IMG/VR virus record: IMGVR_UViG_3300048838_000632 | Span: 1 to 24,892 of that record | Reading direction: 5' to 3' (one strand) | DNA length: 24,892 nt | DNA from: a virus | Shown here: in pieces, positions 1 to 8,562 of the stretch | How the letters are laid out: each line of letters starts with the position of its first letter | Numbering within the stretch: the first letter of the stretch is position 1 | Program-made: the position numbers and the translations under genes | The notes under the pieces: model-generated | Databases searched by the model: none | Told to the model about the DNA's origin: nothing | The model's input: only the letters and a program-made list of their open reading frames with translations

Positions 1-150
1 TAACCGGGCATTGCACCTCCCCACGCCACGGCCTATTTCCCTTCCTCAGGCCCGTAAAAGGTGGTAGGGGGGGGGGGCAAGCCCTGACGGCGGGGGGTTG
101 TTTGCAGAGGTGGTCAGTGGCGGGGAGGAAAAAGGTCTGGGAGGGGGTAA

Positions 151-184
151 TTCCGGGGGGTTATGGCTGGTTAATCCCGCGGGG
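151..184. repeat. Dispersed 13-8-13 palindrome, copy 1
   Basis: The left arm TTCCGGGGGGTTA (151-163) and right arm TAATCCCGCGGGG (172-184) are separated by the 8-base spacer TGGCTGGT. Nine Watson-Crick pairs, three G-T wobbles and one mismatch can form, and AA at 149-150 can extend pairing with TT at 185-186. The arms and the 8-base spacer match the copies at 6080, 8566, 17908 and 22186. Function unknown. Confidence 0.7.
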
Positions 185-236
185 TTTGTCCCTAGTTTTC
201 CTCCGACCCCGCCATCCCAGCCGCCCGCCATTGTCC

Positions 237-265
237 TTGACTAACCCGTCAACGCAGTGTAGGCT
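237..265 (+). promoter_or_regulatory. Candidate sigma70-like promoter for the packaging/structural operon
   Basis: A TTGACT box at 237-242 and a TAGGCT box at 260-265 are separated by 17 bases. The -35 box is close to consensus; the -10 box keeps the important T1, A2 and T6. The short inverted repeat TTGAC (237-241) and GTCAA (248-252) overlaps the -35 box and could be an operator. A start near 272 would give a short leader before terS at 299. Confidence 0.45.
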
Positions 266-298
266 ACCACCCAATAACTGCCCATGGAGGGCCCGGCC

Positions 299-790
299 AT
301 GTCAGCCCCGCTTATCGGCACGGAAAGTGCCGCGAACAGCATCGCCCGAGTCAAGTACACCCACGACGCTATGATCGACCTGATCGTGGCGAATCCGGCA
401 CTTTCCCAGAACGAAATCGCGGCGCACTTCGGCTACACGACGCCTTGGGTTTCGCGGGTCATGAACTCGGACGCCTTTCTCGCGAGGCTGGCCCTTCGCA
501 AGGCCGAACTCGTCGATCCCGCGATCGCTTTCAGTATCGAAGAGAAGTTCAAGGCCCTCGCGGACAAGTCCCTCGACGTGGTGCTGGAGAAGCTCACGAT
601 CACGAACTCCGCTGATCTCGCTCTTAAGGGGCTGGAAATCGCCTCGAAGGCCCTCGGATACGGCGCTCGGCAGCAAAACCTCAACGTTCAAACCAATTTC
701 GTTGTGGCGCTGCCGGGGAAAGCAGACTCCGCGGAGAGCTGGGCCGCCGCTCATGGGGCGCAAGCCTCTACCATCAACGCAATTGTTTAA
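299..790 (+). CDS. terS: Putative terminase small subunit (HTH DNA-binding protein)
   Basis: This 163-residue protein would recognise phage DNA and deliver it to the large terminase. Residues roughly 30-55 resemble a helix-turn-helix (ALSQNEIAAHFGYTTPWVSRVM), followed by a helical stretch and a short variable C-terminus. The ATG at 299 is preferred over an in-frame ATG at 284 because GGAGG at 286-290 sits 8 bases before it, while nothing SD-like precedes 284. Size, HTH and position as first gene of the packaging block fit a small terminase, although the large subunit is not the next gene. Assignment is by architecture and context; a different phage DNA-binding protein cannot be excluded. Confidence 0.65.
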   Translation: MSAPLIGTESAANSIARVKYTHDAMIDLIVANPALSQNEIAAHFGYTTPWVSRVMNSDAFLARLALRKAELVDPAIAFSIEEKFKALADKSLDVVLEKLTITNSADLALKGLEIASKALGYGARQQNLNVQTNFVVALPGKADSAESWAAAHGAQASTINAIV

Positions 791-799
791 GGAATTGCC

Positions 800-2485
800 A
801 TGGCACAAGTTATCGGGTATCCCCAAGGCGGGGCTTTGCTCAGTGGTACGAATGAATCTGCGGCTCCGCTGCCTGTGGGGTATAATAGGCTGCCGGAGTT
901 CGATGGGGTTGGCCCTGCGACGATGCCGGTCATGGCTACAACGGGGCCGGGTGGGGGGATTAAACTCGCGGCGGGTACGGTCGTGTCTGGAATTCGGCGC
1001 GATGTCATGAGTGACCCGTCGTGGATGCGCCCGAGTCACATCCCGATCTTGCAGCCGGTGCTGCATGCGGGGATGACTGCGCTAGTCAGCCCCGCAGACG
1101 GAACCACCGGCAATGTTTTAACAGTCAGTCACGACGCGAGCACAAGCAAGCGCGGATTCGGCTCTATTAAAGCGGCGCTCAATGGAGCGGCGACAAACCG
1201 CCGCGTTACGCTTCCGCTTCCGACCCCGACCGAAGTTGGCATCCCCGCCACGAAAGTTCGGGCTGGTGGGACTGTGCGATTCCGCATTAAGTGCACAGAC
1301 TGGACCAAGGTCGAGCACCTTTTCATCGGTTTCACGCCCGACAACGGGACAAACCAATGGTCAATGCGGATTGTGGAGTTCGGCGGTATTTCGAGGTTCG
1401 GCTGCACGGACCCGGTATACAGTAGCCGGTGGAACAATCAGTGGCGTAGTTTTGCGCTGACATCCCGCGACGGGAACAAGATGGGCAACCCCGCGCCGTG
1501 GGGGGTGGATGAAAAGTGGTTTGAGTTTGACAAGCTGTACTTTGACGTTACATCGACTGCGGCTGTCGATATTCATATTGACGAAATTTACTCAGAGGAA
1601 TGGCCTGTTGGTGTAGTGACGCATATCCTGGACGGCTGTTACAAGTCGGCGCGCGATTTGATGGTTCGTGATTTTTTGCCCAGAGGGTGGGGCTGGGGAG
1701 TCAGCGCAAACCGAGTCGACGGCACGGGCATTTACCCGAGCATCGCTGATCTGAAAGCGCAAAGTGACCTAGGCGCGGATGTATTTTGTCACGGGCACGT
1801 ACTCACCGGCGCGAACATCCCCGACCCACTGGCGACAGACGGTAGCACGCCGGAGTCCGCATTCTCGCCCGTGTTCTATCATCAGCGCCGCGCGTTGCTT
1901 GAAGCGGGCGTCAATCCGGTCGGGATGCGCTGGCATCAGTGGTTGCAGAATCGCGGCAGGCTGGCGGAGGGCACCGACGTAGCGGCGGCGCTGCGGAAAT
2001 TCGGCGTTGATGCGGCGCGGGCAGATACGGTTGATGGGGAGTTTGGATGGAACCCTTTCCTTACGTCGATCAACCGGAATATGTGGTTCAACGCTGGCCC
2101 GTTGATCCCGCGAAATGGCCGCTTTAATCGTCCGCACATGGGCACAAACCGCAATAGGGCGGCAAACAGAGACGACTACAGCTTTTTTGACGGGACGAAT
2201 TTTACGGTACGGAAAGAACTGGAATATGTCGGGCTGGCGGGGCTGCACCTAACGACCTACGACCACGAAATACTGGATGGGGGGTACGGTAATTATGATG
2301 ACACGCTGACCGCGTATCGTGATCGTGTCGCGCACATGGACGAGCTTGAGCGTGCCGGAAAAATCGTCGTGCTGAAGCCGACTGAGGTCGAGCAGCTTAC
2401 GCACTGGCGCACCGGAGACGACTGGTTTGTCGATTGGCAGGGCGAGTGCGTCTATCGGCACGATCCGACCAAGATCGCGTTCTAA
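800..2485 (+). CDS. Putative tail spike / depolymerase with polysaccharide-deacetylase-like C-terminus
   Basis: The protein has 561 residues. Residues 1-110 are glycine/proline-rich, as in virion attachment segments. Residues about 120-270 look beta-rich and carbohydrate-module-like. Residues about 270-560 resemble a NodB/CE4 polysaccharide deacetylase barrel. VVTHILDGCYKS aligns with the TFDDGY motif, keeping the second Asp (a metal ligand in the family) but replacing the first, catalytic Asp with Leu. DVFCHGHVLTG aligns with the HTxxH motif but with altered His spacing. TTYDHEI near the C-terminus resembles the last conserved motif. Removal of acetyl groups from host surface polysaccharide is therefore plausible but unproven, and binding without catalysis is possible. 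An AAGGA sequence precedes the ATG. The position between the two terminase genes is unusual, and the gene looks more AT-rich than its neighbours. Confidence 0.6.
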   Translation: MAQVIGYPQGGALLSGTNESAAPLPVGYNRLPEFDGVGPATMPVMATTGPGGGIKLAAGTVVSGIRRDVMSDPSWMRPSHIPILQPVLHAGMTALVSPADGTTGNVLTVSHDASTSKRGFGSIKAALNGAATNRRVTLPLPTPTEVGIPATKVRAGGTVRFRIKCTDWTKVEHLFIGFTPDNGTNQWSMRIVEFGGISRFGCTDPVYSSRWNNQWRSFALTSRDGNKMGNPAPWGVDEKWFEFDKLYFDVTSTAAVDIHIDEIYSEEWPVGVVTHILDGCYKSARDLMVRDFLPRGWGWGVSANRVDGTGIYPSIADLKAQSDLGADVFCHGHVLTGANIPDPLATDGSTPESAFSPVFYHQRRALLEAGVNPVGMRWHQWLQNRGRLAEGTDVAAALRKFGVDAARADTVDGEFGWNPFLTSINRNMWFNAGPLIPRNGRFNRPHMGTNRNRAANRDDYSFFDGTNFTVRKELEYVGLAGLHLTTYDHEILDGGYGNYDDTLTAYRDRVAHMDELERAGKIVVLKPTEVEQLTHWRTGDDWFVDWQGECVYRHDPTKIAF

Positions 2486-2493
2486 TCCCCCTC

Positions 2494-2519
2494 GCGCGCC
2501 CATCCCCAAGGTGGCGCGC
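2494..2519 (+). terminator. GC hairpin after the spike gene, possible weak terminator
   Basis: GCGCGCC (2494-2500) pairs perfectly with GGCGCGC (2513-2519) around a 12-base loop. No T-tract follows, so this is a stem-loop that could attenuate transcription or protect an mRNA end rather than a classical intrinsic terminator. It lies in the 119-base gap between the spike gene and the large terminase; the rest of that gap is C-rich. Confidence 0.35.
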
Positions 2520-2604
2520 ACCTGACCTGGCAGGCTCCGGGGCGCCGAGACAATCGGCACCCGCAACACCTTCCCCGAAAAGCACAACCCCAAGCCCCCC
2601 CGAC

Positions 2605-4083
2605 ATGCCCCTACCCCCCTCCAGCCAGCAGATCCTCTGGCAACCGCAGCCCGGCCCACAGACCGCTCTCCTTGAGTGCCCGGTCTTTGAGGTCTTCTAC
2701 GGCGGAGCTCGGGGAGGGGGGAAGACCGAATCCTCCATCGGGGACTGGCTTCAGCACTCATCCCTCTACGGCGAAGCCGCGATTGGTATCTTCTTCCGCC
2801 GAAAGCTTGTCCAGCTCGCGGAGGTCATCGCGCGGACGAAGCAGATCTTCACCAAACTCGGGGCGAAGTACAACGAGCAGGCGAAAACCTGGACAATGGC
2901 GAACGGCGCCCGCCTTAAATTCGCCTACCTCGAACGCGACAGTGACGCCGAGGAATACCAAGGCCACTCCTACACCCGCGTTTACGTCGAGGAAGTCACC
3001 AACTTCCCTTCCCCTGCCCCAATCGACAAGCTCCGCGCAACGCTACGCTCCGGCGCGGGTGTTCCAGTCGGTATGCGTTTGACCGGAAACCCCGGCGGAG
3101 CGGGCCACAACTGGGTCAAAAAACGCTACATCGACCCGAACCCCGCTGGCTATGAGGTTATCACCGAATCCACTGAAGTCGAAATCGACGGAGTTAAGCA
3201 AACCGTCTCCCTCGATCGCGTCTTCATCCCCTCAAAAATCGGGGATAACCAGCTCCTCATGCGGAATGACCCGACCTACATTCTCCGCCTGCGTCAGTCC
3301 GGCTCCGAAGCCCTTGTCAAAGCCTGGCTCGAAGGGAACTGGGACATCGTTGACGGAGCCTTCTTCGACGAATGGGACGAGGCTCGCCATGTTCTCCCCT
3401 CTGCAGCTTTTGCGCCTGTGCTTGCAAACCCAGGTATTCTGCGCTTCCGCGCTTTTGACTGGGGCTCGGCTAAGCCTTTCAGTGTGGGCTGGTACGCTGT
3501 CCTCGACAAGGACTACGAGTGCGCCGGACGTTCCCTGCCGAAGGGCGCCATTGTTAAGTATCGTGAGTGGTACGGGGCAAAAGGCCCGAACGTTGGCCTT
3601 AAAATGACCGCAGATCAAGTCGCGGATGGGATCGTTCTCCGCGAAAAAGGTGAAAGGATTCGGTATGGCGTGGCTGACCCAGCTATTTTCATCCGTGACG
3701 GCGGACCTTCCATCGGTGAGACTATGGCAATTCACCGTTGCTCTTGGCGTCGCGCGGACAACAAACGCAAAGCGGGCTGGGAACAGCTACGCCAAAGGCT
3801 TACGGGCGAGGCTGGCGTCCCGATGATGTATTTCTGCGACTGCTGCGAAGACACCATCCGCACTCTCCCGGTCCTTCAGCACGACGAAATCGACTCGGAA
3901 GACCTTGACACTGACGGGGAGGACCACGCTGCGGACGAGACGCGCTATGCCGTCATGTCGAGGCCTTGGATTCCCCGCATCACACCTCCACCGACTTCGC
4001 GCTTGCCGAAGAATCCGGGGGAAATGACAATCTCCGAGTTGATTGAAAAGCATCGTCAGGCTAGACTGGCGGCAACCGAATAA
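2605..4083 (+). CDS. terL: Terminase large subunit (packaging ATPase/nuclease)
   Basis: This is the DNA-packaging motor that pumps DNA through the portal and cuts it. At 492 residues it has the usual length. The Walker A motif GGARGGGKT is at 33-41 and the Walker B-like strand RVYVEEV at 125-131. The C-terminal RNase H-like nuclease has candidate metal-binding acidic residues Asp285 (in FDWGSAKPF), Asp358 (in GVADPAIF) and Asp444 (in HAADETRYA). The start at 2605 is chosen because the reading frame upstream is low-complexity and overlaps the spike gene; there is no clear SD sequence, so translation start is the least certain part. The portal gene follows after 14 bases. Confidence 0.93.
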   Translation: MPLPPSSQQILWQPQPGPQTALLECPVFEVFYGGARGGGKTESSIGDWLQHSSLYGEAAIGIFFRRKLVQLAEVIARTKQIFTKLGAKYNEQAKTWTMANGARLKFAYLERDSDAEEYQGHSYTRVYVEEVTNFPSPAPIDKLRATLRSGAGVPVGMRLTGNPGGAGHNWVKKRYIDPNPAGYEVITESTEVEIDGVKQTVSLDRVFIPSKIGDNQLLMRNDPTYILRLRQSGSEALVKAWLEGNWDIVDGAFFDEWDEARHVLPSAAFAPVLANPGILRFRAFDWGSAKPFSVGWYAVLDKDYECAGRSLPKGAIVKYREWYGAKGPNVGLKMTADQVADGIVLREKGERIRYGVADPAIFIRDGGPSIGETMAIHRCSWRRADNKRKAGWEQLRQRLTGEAGVPMMYFCDCCEDTIRTLPVLQHDEIDSEDLDTDGEDHAADETRYAVMSRPWIPRITPPPTSRLPKNPGEMTISELIEKHRQARLAATE

Positions 4084-4097
4084 AGGACACGAACGCC

Positions 4098-6116
4098 ATG
4101 CCCTCCCAAACACCTTCCACCGAAGTCGCCGGCTGGCTGCAGGAACTCTCCGACGCGGCCAAGCGGGAAAAGGACTGGCGTCAGTCCGCGGCGGATCTCG
4201 TCACCCTCTACGAATGCGGGCGGGCCGAGACCACCCAGTTCAACATCCTCTACAGCAATACCGAAACCCTCGCTCCGGCGCTGTACAACAACCTGCCGCG
4301 GCCTGACGTCCGCAGGCGCTTCCACGACGACCGCCCAGTCGCGAAGGTCGGGGCTCTGGTCATCCAGCGGACGCTTTCCTATCTCCTTGACAACGGCTCG
4401 GACGCTACCCCTTCCGCGGACGAGCTTTTCGCCCAGGCTGTCCTTGAAGCCCTTGTCCCGGGCCGGGGACTGGTGTGGTTCCGCTACGATGCCCAGATCG
4501 TCGAAGAGCAGCTCACCTCCGAAACGGTTGTCGGCGAATTTGTGCCCTGGGATCGGTTCTACCATGGCTATGCGAAGCATTGGCGCGATGTGCCGTGGGC
4601 CGCTCGCGAGCACTTCATGTCTCGCGAGGAGTTCAAGTCCAATTTCGGTGATTCCGGGGCGCAGGTTCAATTCACTATCTCCAGCAAAGCCTCCAATGAA
4701 TCCTCTTCGGAGGAGCGGGATTCCGCCGGCGACGGGGATGATGGGGAGGTTATGCTCGCCCAAGTCTTCGAGATTTGGGATAAGGCTTCTCGGGAAGTCC
4801 TGTTCATTGCCCCGACCGCACCGGCAGCGCCGATCAAGCGCGTGAACGACCCTCTCGGGCTGCAGGGATTTTTCCCCATCCCGAAGCCTTTGACCTTCTT
4901 CGACAAGATCAAGGATCTCACTCCCGTCCCTCTGTACGAGGCATATCGGCAGCAGGCGGAGGAACTCAACACCATCACCTTGCGTATCAACCGCATCGTG
5001 AAGGCGCTCAAGGTTCGCGGCTTCTACGATTCGACGCTTGAAGGCCTGGACAAGCTCCTGTCCTCGGAGGATAACACCCTCATCCCTGCGGAAAACGTTG
5101 CCGCCCTGCAGCAAGGCCTTTCCCTCGAAAAGGCCATCTACCTGATGCCGATCGAGAAACTGATCTCGGTTCTGCAGCAGCTCTATATCCAACGGGAGCA
5201 GGTCAAAACCGTGATCTACGAGATCACAGGGATCAGCGACATCCTGCGCGGCGCTTCCGTCGCCTCCGAAACCGCGACGGCGCAGAACATCAAAAACCAG
5301 TGGGGAACCCTCCGCCTCAAGCGGATGCAGAAAAAGGTCTCTGTATTTGTCAGGGACTGCCTCCGCCTGATGACGGAGATCGCCTGCACCAAGCTCTCCC
5401 CGGAAACCATTGGGGAGATGACTGACATCACCCTCCCCAGCGAAGCGCAGAAAGCCCAGGCACAGGCACTTCTCGGGCAAGCTCAGGCAACTCCGAACGC
5501 CCCTCCGCAGGTCGCCGCGCAGCTTGAGAAACTTCAGTCAATCCTCTCCCAACCTTCTGTGGAGGAAGTCACCTCTCTCCTGCGTAACGACACTCTCCGC
5601 GCCTATCGCGTGGAAGTGGAAACCAACTCCACTGTCGACGCCGAGGCGACCGAAGACAAGCAGAACATGGGGGAGTTTCTCAATGCGATTTCCCAGTACT
5701 TCAACGGCATCGCGCCGATGGTGCAGAGCGGCACGCTCCCCTTCAACGCGGCCAAGGCAATCCTTCTCGGAGTTACCCGGCGGTACCGCTTCGGCACGGA
5801 CGTGGAGGATGAAATTGCCAAGATGGCGGCGCCCCAACAACCTGCACAGGACCCGAAGGCGCAAGAGCAGCTAGCCAAAGCTCAAGAGGAGCTCCAGGCA
5901 AAAGAGCTTGAACTCGAAATGGCGAGGAAAGAGTTTGAGCTGGAAAAACGCTTCGCGGCGAAAGAAATCGACATGATGAAGAAGATGGCGATGAAAGAGA
6001 TCGAAATGGAGAAGTCGCTGGCGGTGAAGGAATACGGTGTGGCGTTGCGGGAGCAGTCCGCTGCCCATGCGGCGGCAAATTCCGCCGGATTAAACAGCAA
6101 TAATCCCGCGGAGTAA
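4098..6116 (+). CDS. Portal (head-tail connector) protein
   Basis: This 672-residue protein would form the ring at the capsid vertex through which DNA enters and leaves. The N-terminus (GWLQELSDAAKREKDWRQSA, then NILYSNTETLAPALYNNLPRPDVRRRF) is typical of large podoviral portals. The middle carries a long helical segment with EITGISDILRGAS and ATAQNIKNQWGTLRLKRMQKK, a pattern common in these portals. Residues about 575-650 are a charged Glu/Lys/Met coiled coil, which may form the barrel that extends into the capsid. The length fits large portals. The last codons are built from a dispersed palindrome (6080-6113). It follows terL, as expected. Confidence 0.88.
   Translation: MPSQTPSTEVAGWLQELSDAAKREKDWRQSAADLVTLYECGRAETTQFNILYSNTETLAPALYNNLPRPDVRRRFHDDRPVAKVGALVIQRTLSYLLDNGSDATPSADELFAQAVLEALVPGRGLVWFRYDAQIVEEQLTSETVVGEFVPWDRFYHGYAKHWRDVPWAAREHFMSREEFKSNFGDSGAQVQFTISSKASNESSSEERDSAGDGDDGEVMLAQVFEIWDKASREVLFIAPTAPAAPIKRVNDPLGLQGFFPIPKPLTFFDKIKDLTPVPLYEAYRQQAEELNTITLRINRIVKALKVRGFYDSTLEGLDKLLSSEDNTLIPAENVAALQQGLSLEKAIYLMPIEKLISVLQQLYIQREQVKTVIYEITGISDILRGASVASETATAQNIKNQWGTLRLKRMQKKVSVFVRDCLRLMTEIACTKLSPETIGEMTDITLPSEAQKAQAQALLGQAQATPNAPPQVAAQLEKLQSILSQPSVEEVTSLLRNDTLRAYRVEVETNSTVDAEATEDKQNMGEFLNAISQYFNGIAPMVQSGTLPFNAAKAILLGVTRRYRFGTDVEDEIAKMAAPQQPAQDPKAQEQLAKAQEELQAKELELEMARKEFELEKRFAAKEIDMMKKMAMKEIEMEKSLAVKEYGVALREQSAAHAAANSAGLNSNNPAE
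6080..6113. repeat. Dispersed 13-8-13 palindrome, copy 2, carrying the SD of the next gene
   Basis: TTCCGCCGGATTA (6080-6092) and TAATCCCGCGGAG (6101-6113) flank the 8-base spacer AACAGCAA, with one mismatch and one wobble. It encodes the portal C-terminus (SAGLNSNNPAE), and the stop codon follows immediately at 6114-6116. GGAG at 6110-6113 is also the SD sequence for the ATG at 6120, so folding of the mRNA would hide it. Confidence 0.8.
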
Positions 6117-6119
6117 CTC

Positions 6120-6530
6120 ATGCCCACTTACCTTTTCCGCTGCCCGTCCTGCCATTCGACTTTCGAGCGGCTACTCCGCCTCGCGGAATACGACTCTCCG
6201 CAGAAGTGCGCTTGCGGGGAGTTTGCCGAGAGGCGGATTTGCGCACCTGCCGTCAGGGGGGATTACCCCGCGTATCAATGCCCGATTACTGGCCGCACCA
6301 TCGAAGGGCGCAGGGCGCACGAAGAAAACCTGCGCCGGCATGGCTGTCGGGTGCTTGAGCCGGGGGAAACCCATGACGCAAGTCGGCGGGCCGAGGCGGC
6401 CGACAGCGCCTTCGAAGCAATGCTCGATCGTACAACAGAAGAATTCGTGGCAAACTTGCCGTCACGGAAACTTGAACAACTGGCAAGTGAGGTGCAGTCC
6501 GGAGTGACTGCTACTGTGGAACGACAGTAA
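6120..6530 (+). CDS. FmdB-like zinc-ribbon protein
   Basis: The protein has 136 residues. The N-terminus MPTYLFRCPSCHSTFERLL with Cys8/Cys11 and then Cys30/Cys32 (KCACGE) is the small zinc ribbon of the FmdB/CxxC_CxxC family; the second pair is CxC here. After residue 40 the sequence departs from that family and includes a charged segment (TIEGRRAHEENLRRHGCRV) and a helical tail. Similar zinc-ribbon proteins are often found between portal and capsid genes in podoviruses, where their role is not established. The SD sequence (GGAG at 6110-6113) is 6 bases before the ATG, inside the palindrome that ends the portal gene. Confidence 0.75.
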   Translation: MPTYLFRCPSCHSTFERLLRLAEYDSPQKCACGEFAERRICAPAVRGDYPAYQCPITGRTIEGRRAHEENLRRHGCRVLEPGETHDASRRAEAADSAFEAMLDRTTEEFVANLPSRKLEQLASEVQSGVTATVERQ

Positions 6531-6541
6531 GGAGAATTACC

Positions 6542-7564
6542 GTGGGAACGGAAAACGAAGATTTTGATGTGACCAGCGCCGTCGACTCGATCTCGGCGGA
6601 TCTTTTCGGTGGGGAAGAAGCACCCCCTGTCGAGGTGGTGGAGGAGGGGGATGATCTCCCCGAGCTGGCTGAGGGCGACTCCGCGGAGCCGGCTGAAGGC
6701 GGGGAAGAGCTCACGGAAACACCTGCCCCCTCCGAGCCGGCTGACGAAGAAACTCCGGCGGCAGAACCGCAGCTCGCACCGCCCAAAACCTGGCGCCCGG
6801 AGGCTGCCGCCAAATGGCAGGCCCTTCCGCCGGAGGTTCAGCGGGAAGTCCTCAAACGCGAAGACGACATTTTCCGCGGCATCGAAAGCTACAAAGCCGA
6901 TGCGGAGGTCGGGAAATCCGTTCAGCGAATCCTCTCCCCGTACATGCCGATGCTTCAGGCCGCCGGCCTCAGCCCTCTCGACCAAGTTGACGGCCTGATG
7001 AAGGCGCACCACCTCCTCGCCACTGGGACGCCCGAGCAGAAGTCACTGCTCTTCCAGCGGCTGGCGCAGGACTACGGGGTGTCGCTCGAAAACCTTTCCG
7101 GCGAGCCGTCTTTCATCGACCCGCAAGTTGCCACCTTGCAATCGCAGCTCGCAGGGCTACAATCCCGTCTCATGGAACGCGAGGCACGCGAGGCCAACGC
7201 CGCCCGTCAGGCCCTCCAAGAAGAGCTCAACACCTTCGCCTCCGATCCTGCCCATCAATACTTCGATGAAGTCGCCGGCGATATCGCTGCCCTGCTCCGT
7301 GCGGGTGCCGCAAGTTCCCTCGCCGACGCTTACGAGAAGGCCGTTTGGGCTAACCCGGCCACCCGCGCCAAGGAACAAGCCCGTCTGACGGCGGAGTCCG
7401 AGGCGAGTAAGGCTGTGGAAGCCAAGCGGAAAATTGAAGAGGCTCGCAAAGCCTCTTCCGTGAACGTCACAACCCGCCCCAAAGCGGTGAGCGCAGCGGC
7501 TCCCGTTGGAAGCATCGACGACACGCTCAATGCGACTCTGGCAGCGATTCGCTCCAGGGCGTAA
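6542..7564 (+). CDS. Putative capsid scaffolding protein
   Basis: This 340-residue protein starts with GTG at 6542, preceded by AAGGAG. Residues 1-80 are extremely acidic and rich in Pro, Glu and Ala, as in many scaffolds; residues about 85-180 contain a conserved-looking block (TWRPEAAAKWQALPPEVQRE). The rest is largely helical, with a coiled-coil-prone region around 195-225 and a basic C-terminus. Acidic start, helical body, basic end and a position just before the capsid gene together suggest the internal scaffold that guides shell assembly. No protease domain or catalytic motif is seen. Confidence 0.8.
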   Translation: MGTENEDFDVTSAVDSISADLFGGEEAPPVEVVEEGDDLPELAEGDSAEPAEGGEELTETPAPSEPADEETPAAEPQLAPPKTWRPEAAAKWQALPPEVQREVLKREDDIFRGIESYKADAEVGKSVQRILSPYMPMLQAAGLSPLDQVDGLMKAHHLLATGTPEQKSLLFQRLAQDYGVSLENLSGEPSFIDPQVATLQSQLAGLQSRLMEREAREANAARQALQEELNTFASDPAHQYFDEVAGDIAALLRAGAASSLADAYEKAVWANPATRAKEQARLTAESEASKAVEAKRKIEEARKASSVNVTTRPKAVSAAAPVGSIDDTLNATLAAIRSRA

Positions 7565-7588
7565 TCCGAACTTTTCAGGAGCCAAGCC

Positions 7589-8560
7589 ATGCCCTCTCCG
7601 AATGCCGTCTTCACGGAACTGGTCTCGACGACCTTCCGCAAGCACCGCAAGGACATCACCGACAACGTTTCCAAGAACAACGCCCTGCTTCGTCGGATCT
7701 ACGACAAGAAGCAGGTGCGCAAGGAAGACGGCGGCCTGTCCATCGTTACCCCGCTCGACTACGCCGAGAACGCGACCTATCAGCGCTACAGCGGCTATGA
7801 CGTTCTGAACATCGGCGCGAGCGACGTGATCTCCGCGGCCGAATACCAGTGGCGCCAGATCGCCATCAACGTCACTGCCAGCGGCCTCGAACTCCGCACC
7901 AACGCCGGCGACAGTCGCATCATCAACCTGGTGAAGTCCCGCGTCAAGAATGCCATCCGCACGTTCAAGAACAACTTCTCCGCCGACATGTACAGCGACG
8001 GCACGCTCGCCAACCAGGTCAACGGCCTGCAGGCCATTGTCGCCAACGCAGGCACCGGCACGATCGGCGGCATCGACTCGTCGACCTGGACGTTCTGGCG
8101 CAACAAGGTTCAGTCCGCTGCGGCCCCGCTCCAAGGTGGCGCCGCCATCACCCCTGGCCCGACCACGATGGAAAGCCTGATGCTTCCGCTCTGGCTGGCC
8201 CTCACCCGCGGCGACGACCAGCCCGACCTGATCGTGATGGACAACAACTACTTCACGCTCTTCGAGCAGTCGCAGCTCTCCCTCAAGCGCTACACCGACG
8301 AGACCAAGGCCAACGCCGGCTTCGTGTCCCTGAAGTACAAGAACGCGGACGTGATCTTCGACGGCGGCAGCGGTATTCCGACCAACTCGGCGTACTTCCT
8401 GAACACCGACTACCTGGAACTCGTCGTCCACAAGGACGCTGACATGGCCGTGATGGACGAACTCCGTCCGACCAACCAGGACGCCGCCGTGGTTCCGGTG
8501 CTGTGGATGGGCAACCTGACTTGCTCGAACCGCAGCCTCCAGGGCGTCATGAAGGCCTGA
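7589..8560 (+). CDS. Major capsid protein
   Basis: This 323-residue protein is the likely shell subunit, probably of the HK97 fold used by tailed phages. It begins TELVSTTFRKHRKDITDNVSKNNALL, a pattern typical of podoviral capsid proteins, with NVTASGLELRTNAGDSRI and IRTFKNNFSADMYSDGT further in. AGGAG lies upstream of the ATG. Codon use is strongly biased toward C/G-ending codons, more so than in neighbouring genes, as expected for a very highly expressed protein. It sits between the scaffold and a small capsid-accessory candidate. The fold assignment is inferred from the family pattern. Confidence 0.9.
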   Translation: MPSPNAVFTELVSTTFRKHRKDITDNVSKNNALLRRIYDKKQVRKEDGGLSIVTPLDYAENATYQRYSGYDVLNIGASDVISAAEYQWRQIAINVTASGLELRTNAGDSRIINLVKSRVKNAIRTFKNNFSADMYSDGTLANQVNGLQAIVANAGTGTIGGIDSSTWTFWRNKVQSAAAPLQGGAAITPGPTTMESLMLPLWLALTRGDDQPDLIVMDNNYFTLFEQSQLSLKRYTDETKANAGFVSLKYKNADVIFDGGSGIPTNSAYFLNTDYLELVVHKDADMAVMDELRPTNQDAAVVPVLWMGNLTCSNRSLQGVMKA

Positions 8561-8562
8561 TG

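Larger units (their letters stand above)
1..298. other. Non-coding left region with G-tracts, upstream of terS
   Basis: No convincing gene is seen in these 298 bases. The plus strand is unusually G-rich: an 11-G run at 67-77, a 6-G run at 92-97, a 4-G run at 122-125, a 5-G run at 143-147 and a 6-G run at 155-160, so G-quadruplex formation is possible. A palindrome (151-184) and a promoter-like pair of boxes (237-265) follow. Lying directly before the small terminase gene, the region could hold a packaging (pac/cos) signal; that is inferred from position only. Confidence 0.6.

Noticed and set aside
727-736. CTCCGCGGAG perfect palindrome (also at 6679-6688) as a copy of the repeat
   Set aside because: It matches only the outer arm ends with no spacer, and arises from common codons (Ser-Ala-Glu) in GC-rich genes.
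4056-5480. Long minus-strand open frame of 474 codons opposite the portal gene
   Set aside because: It lies entirely antisense to a clear portal gene and its translation looks like the shadow of GC-rich codons.
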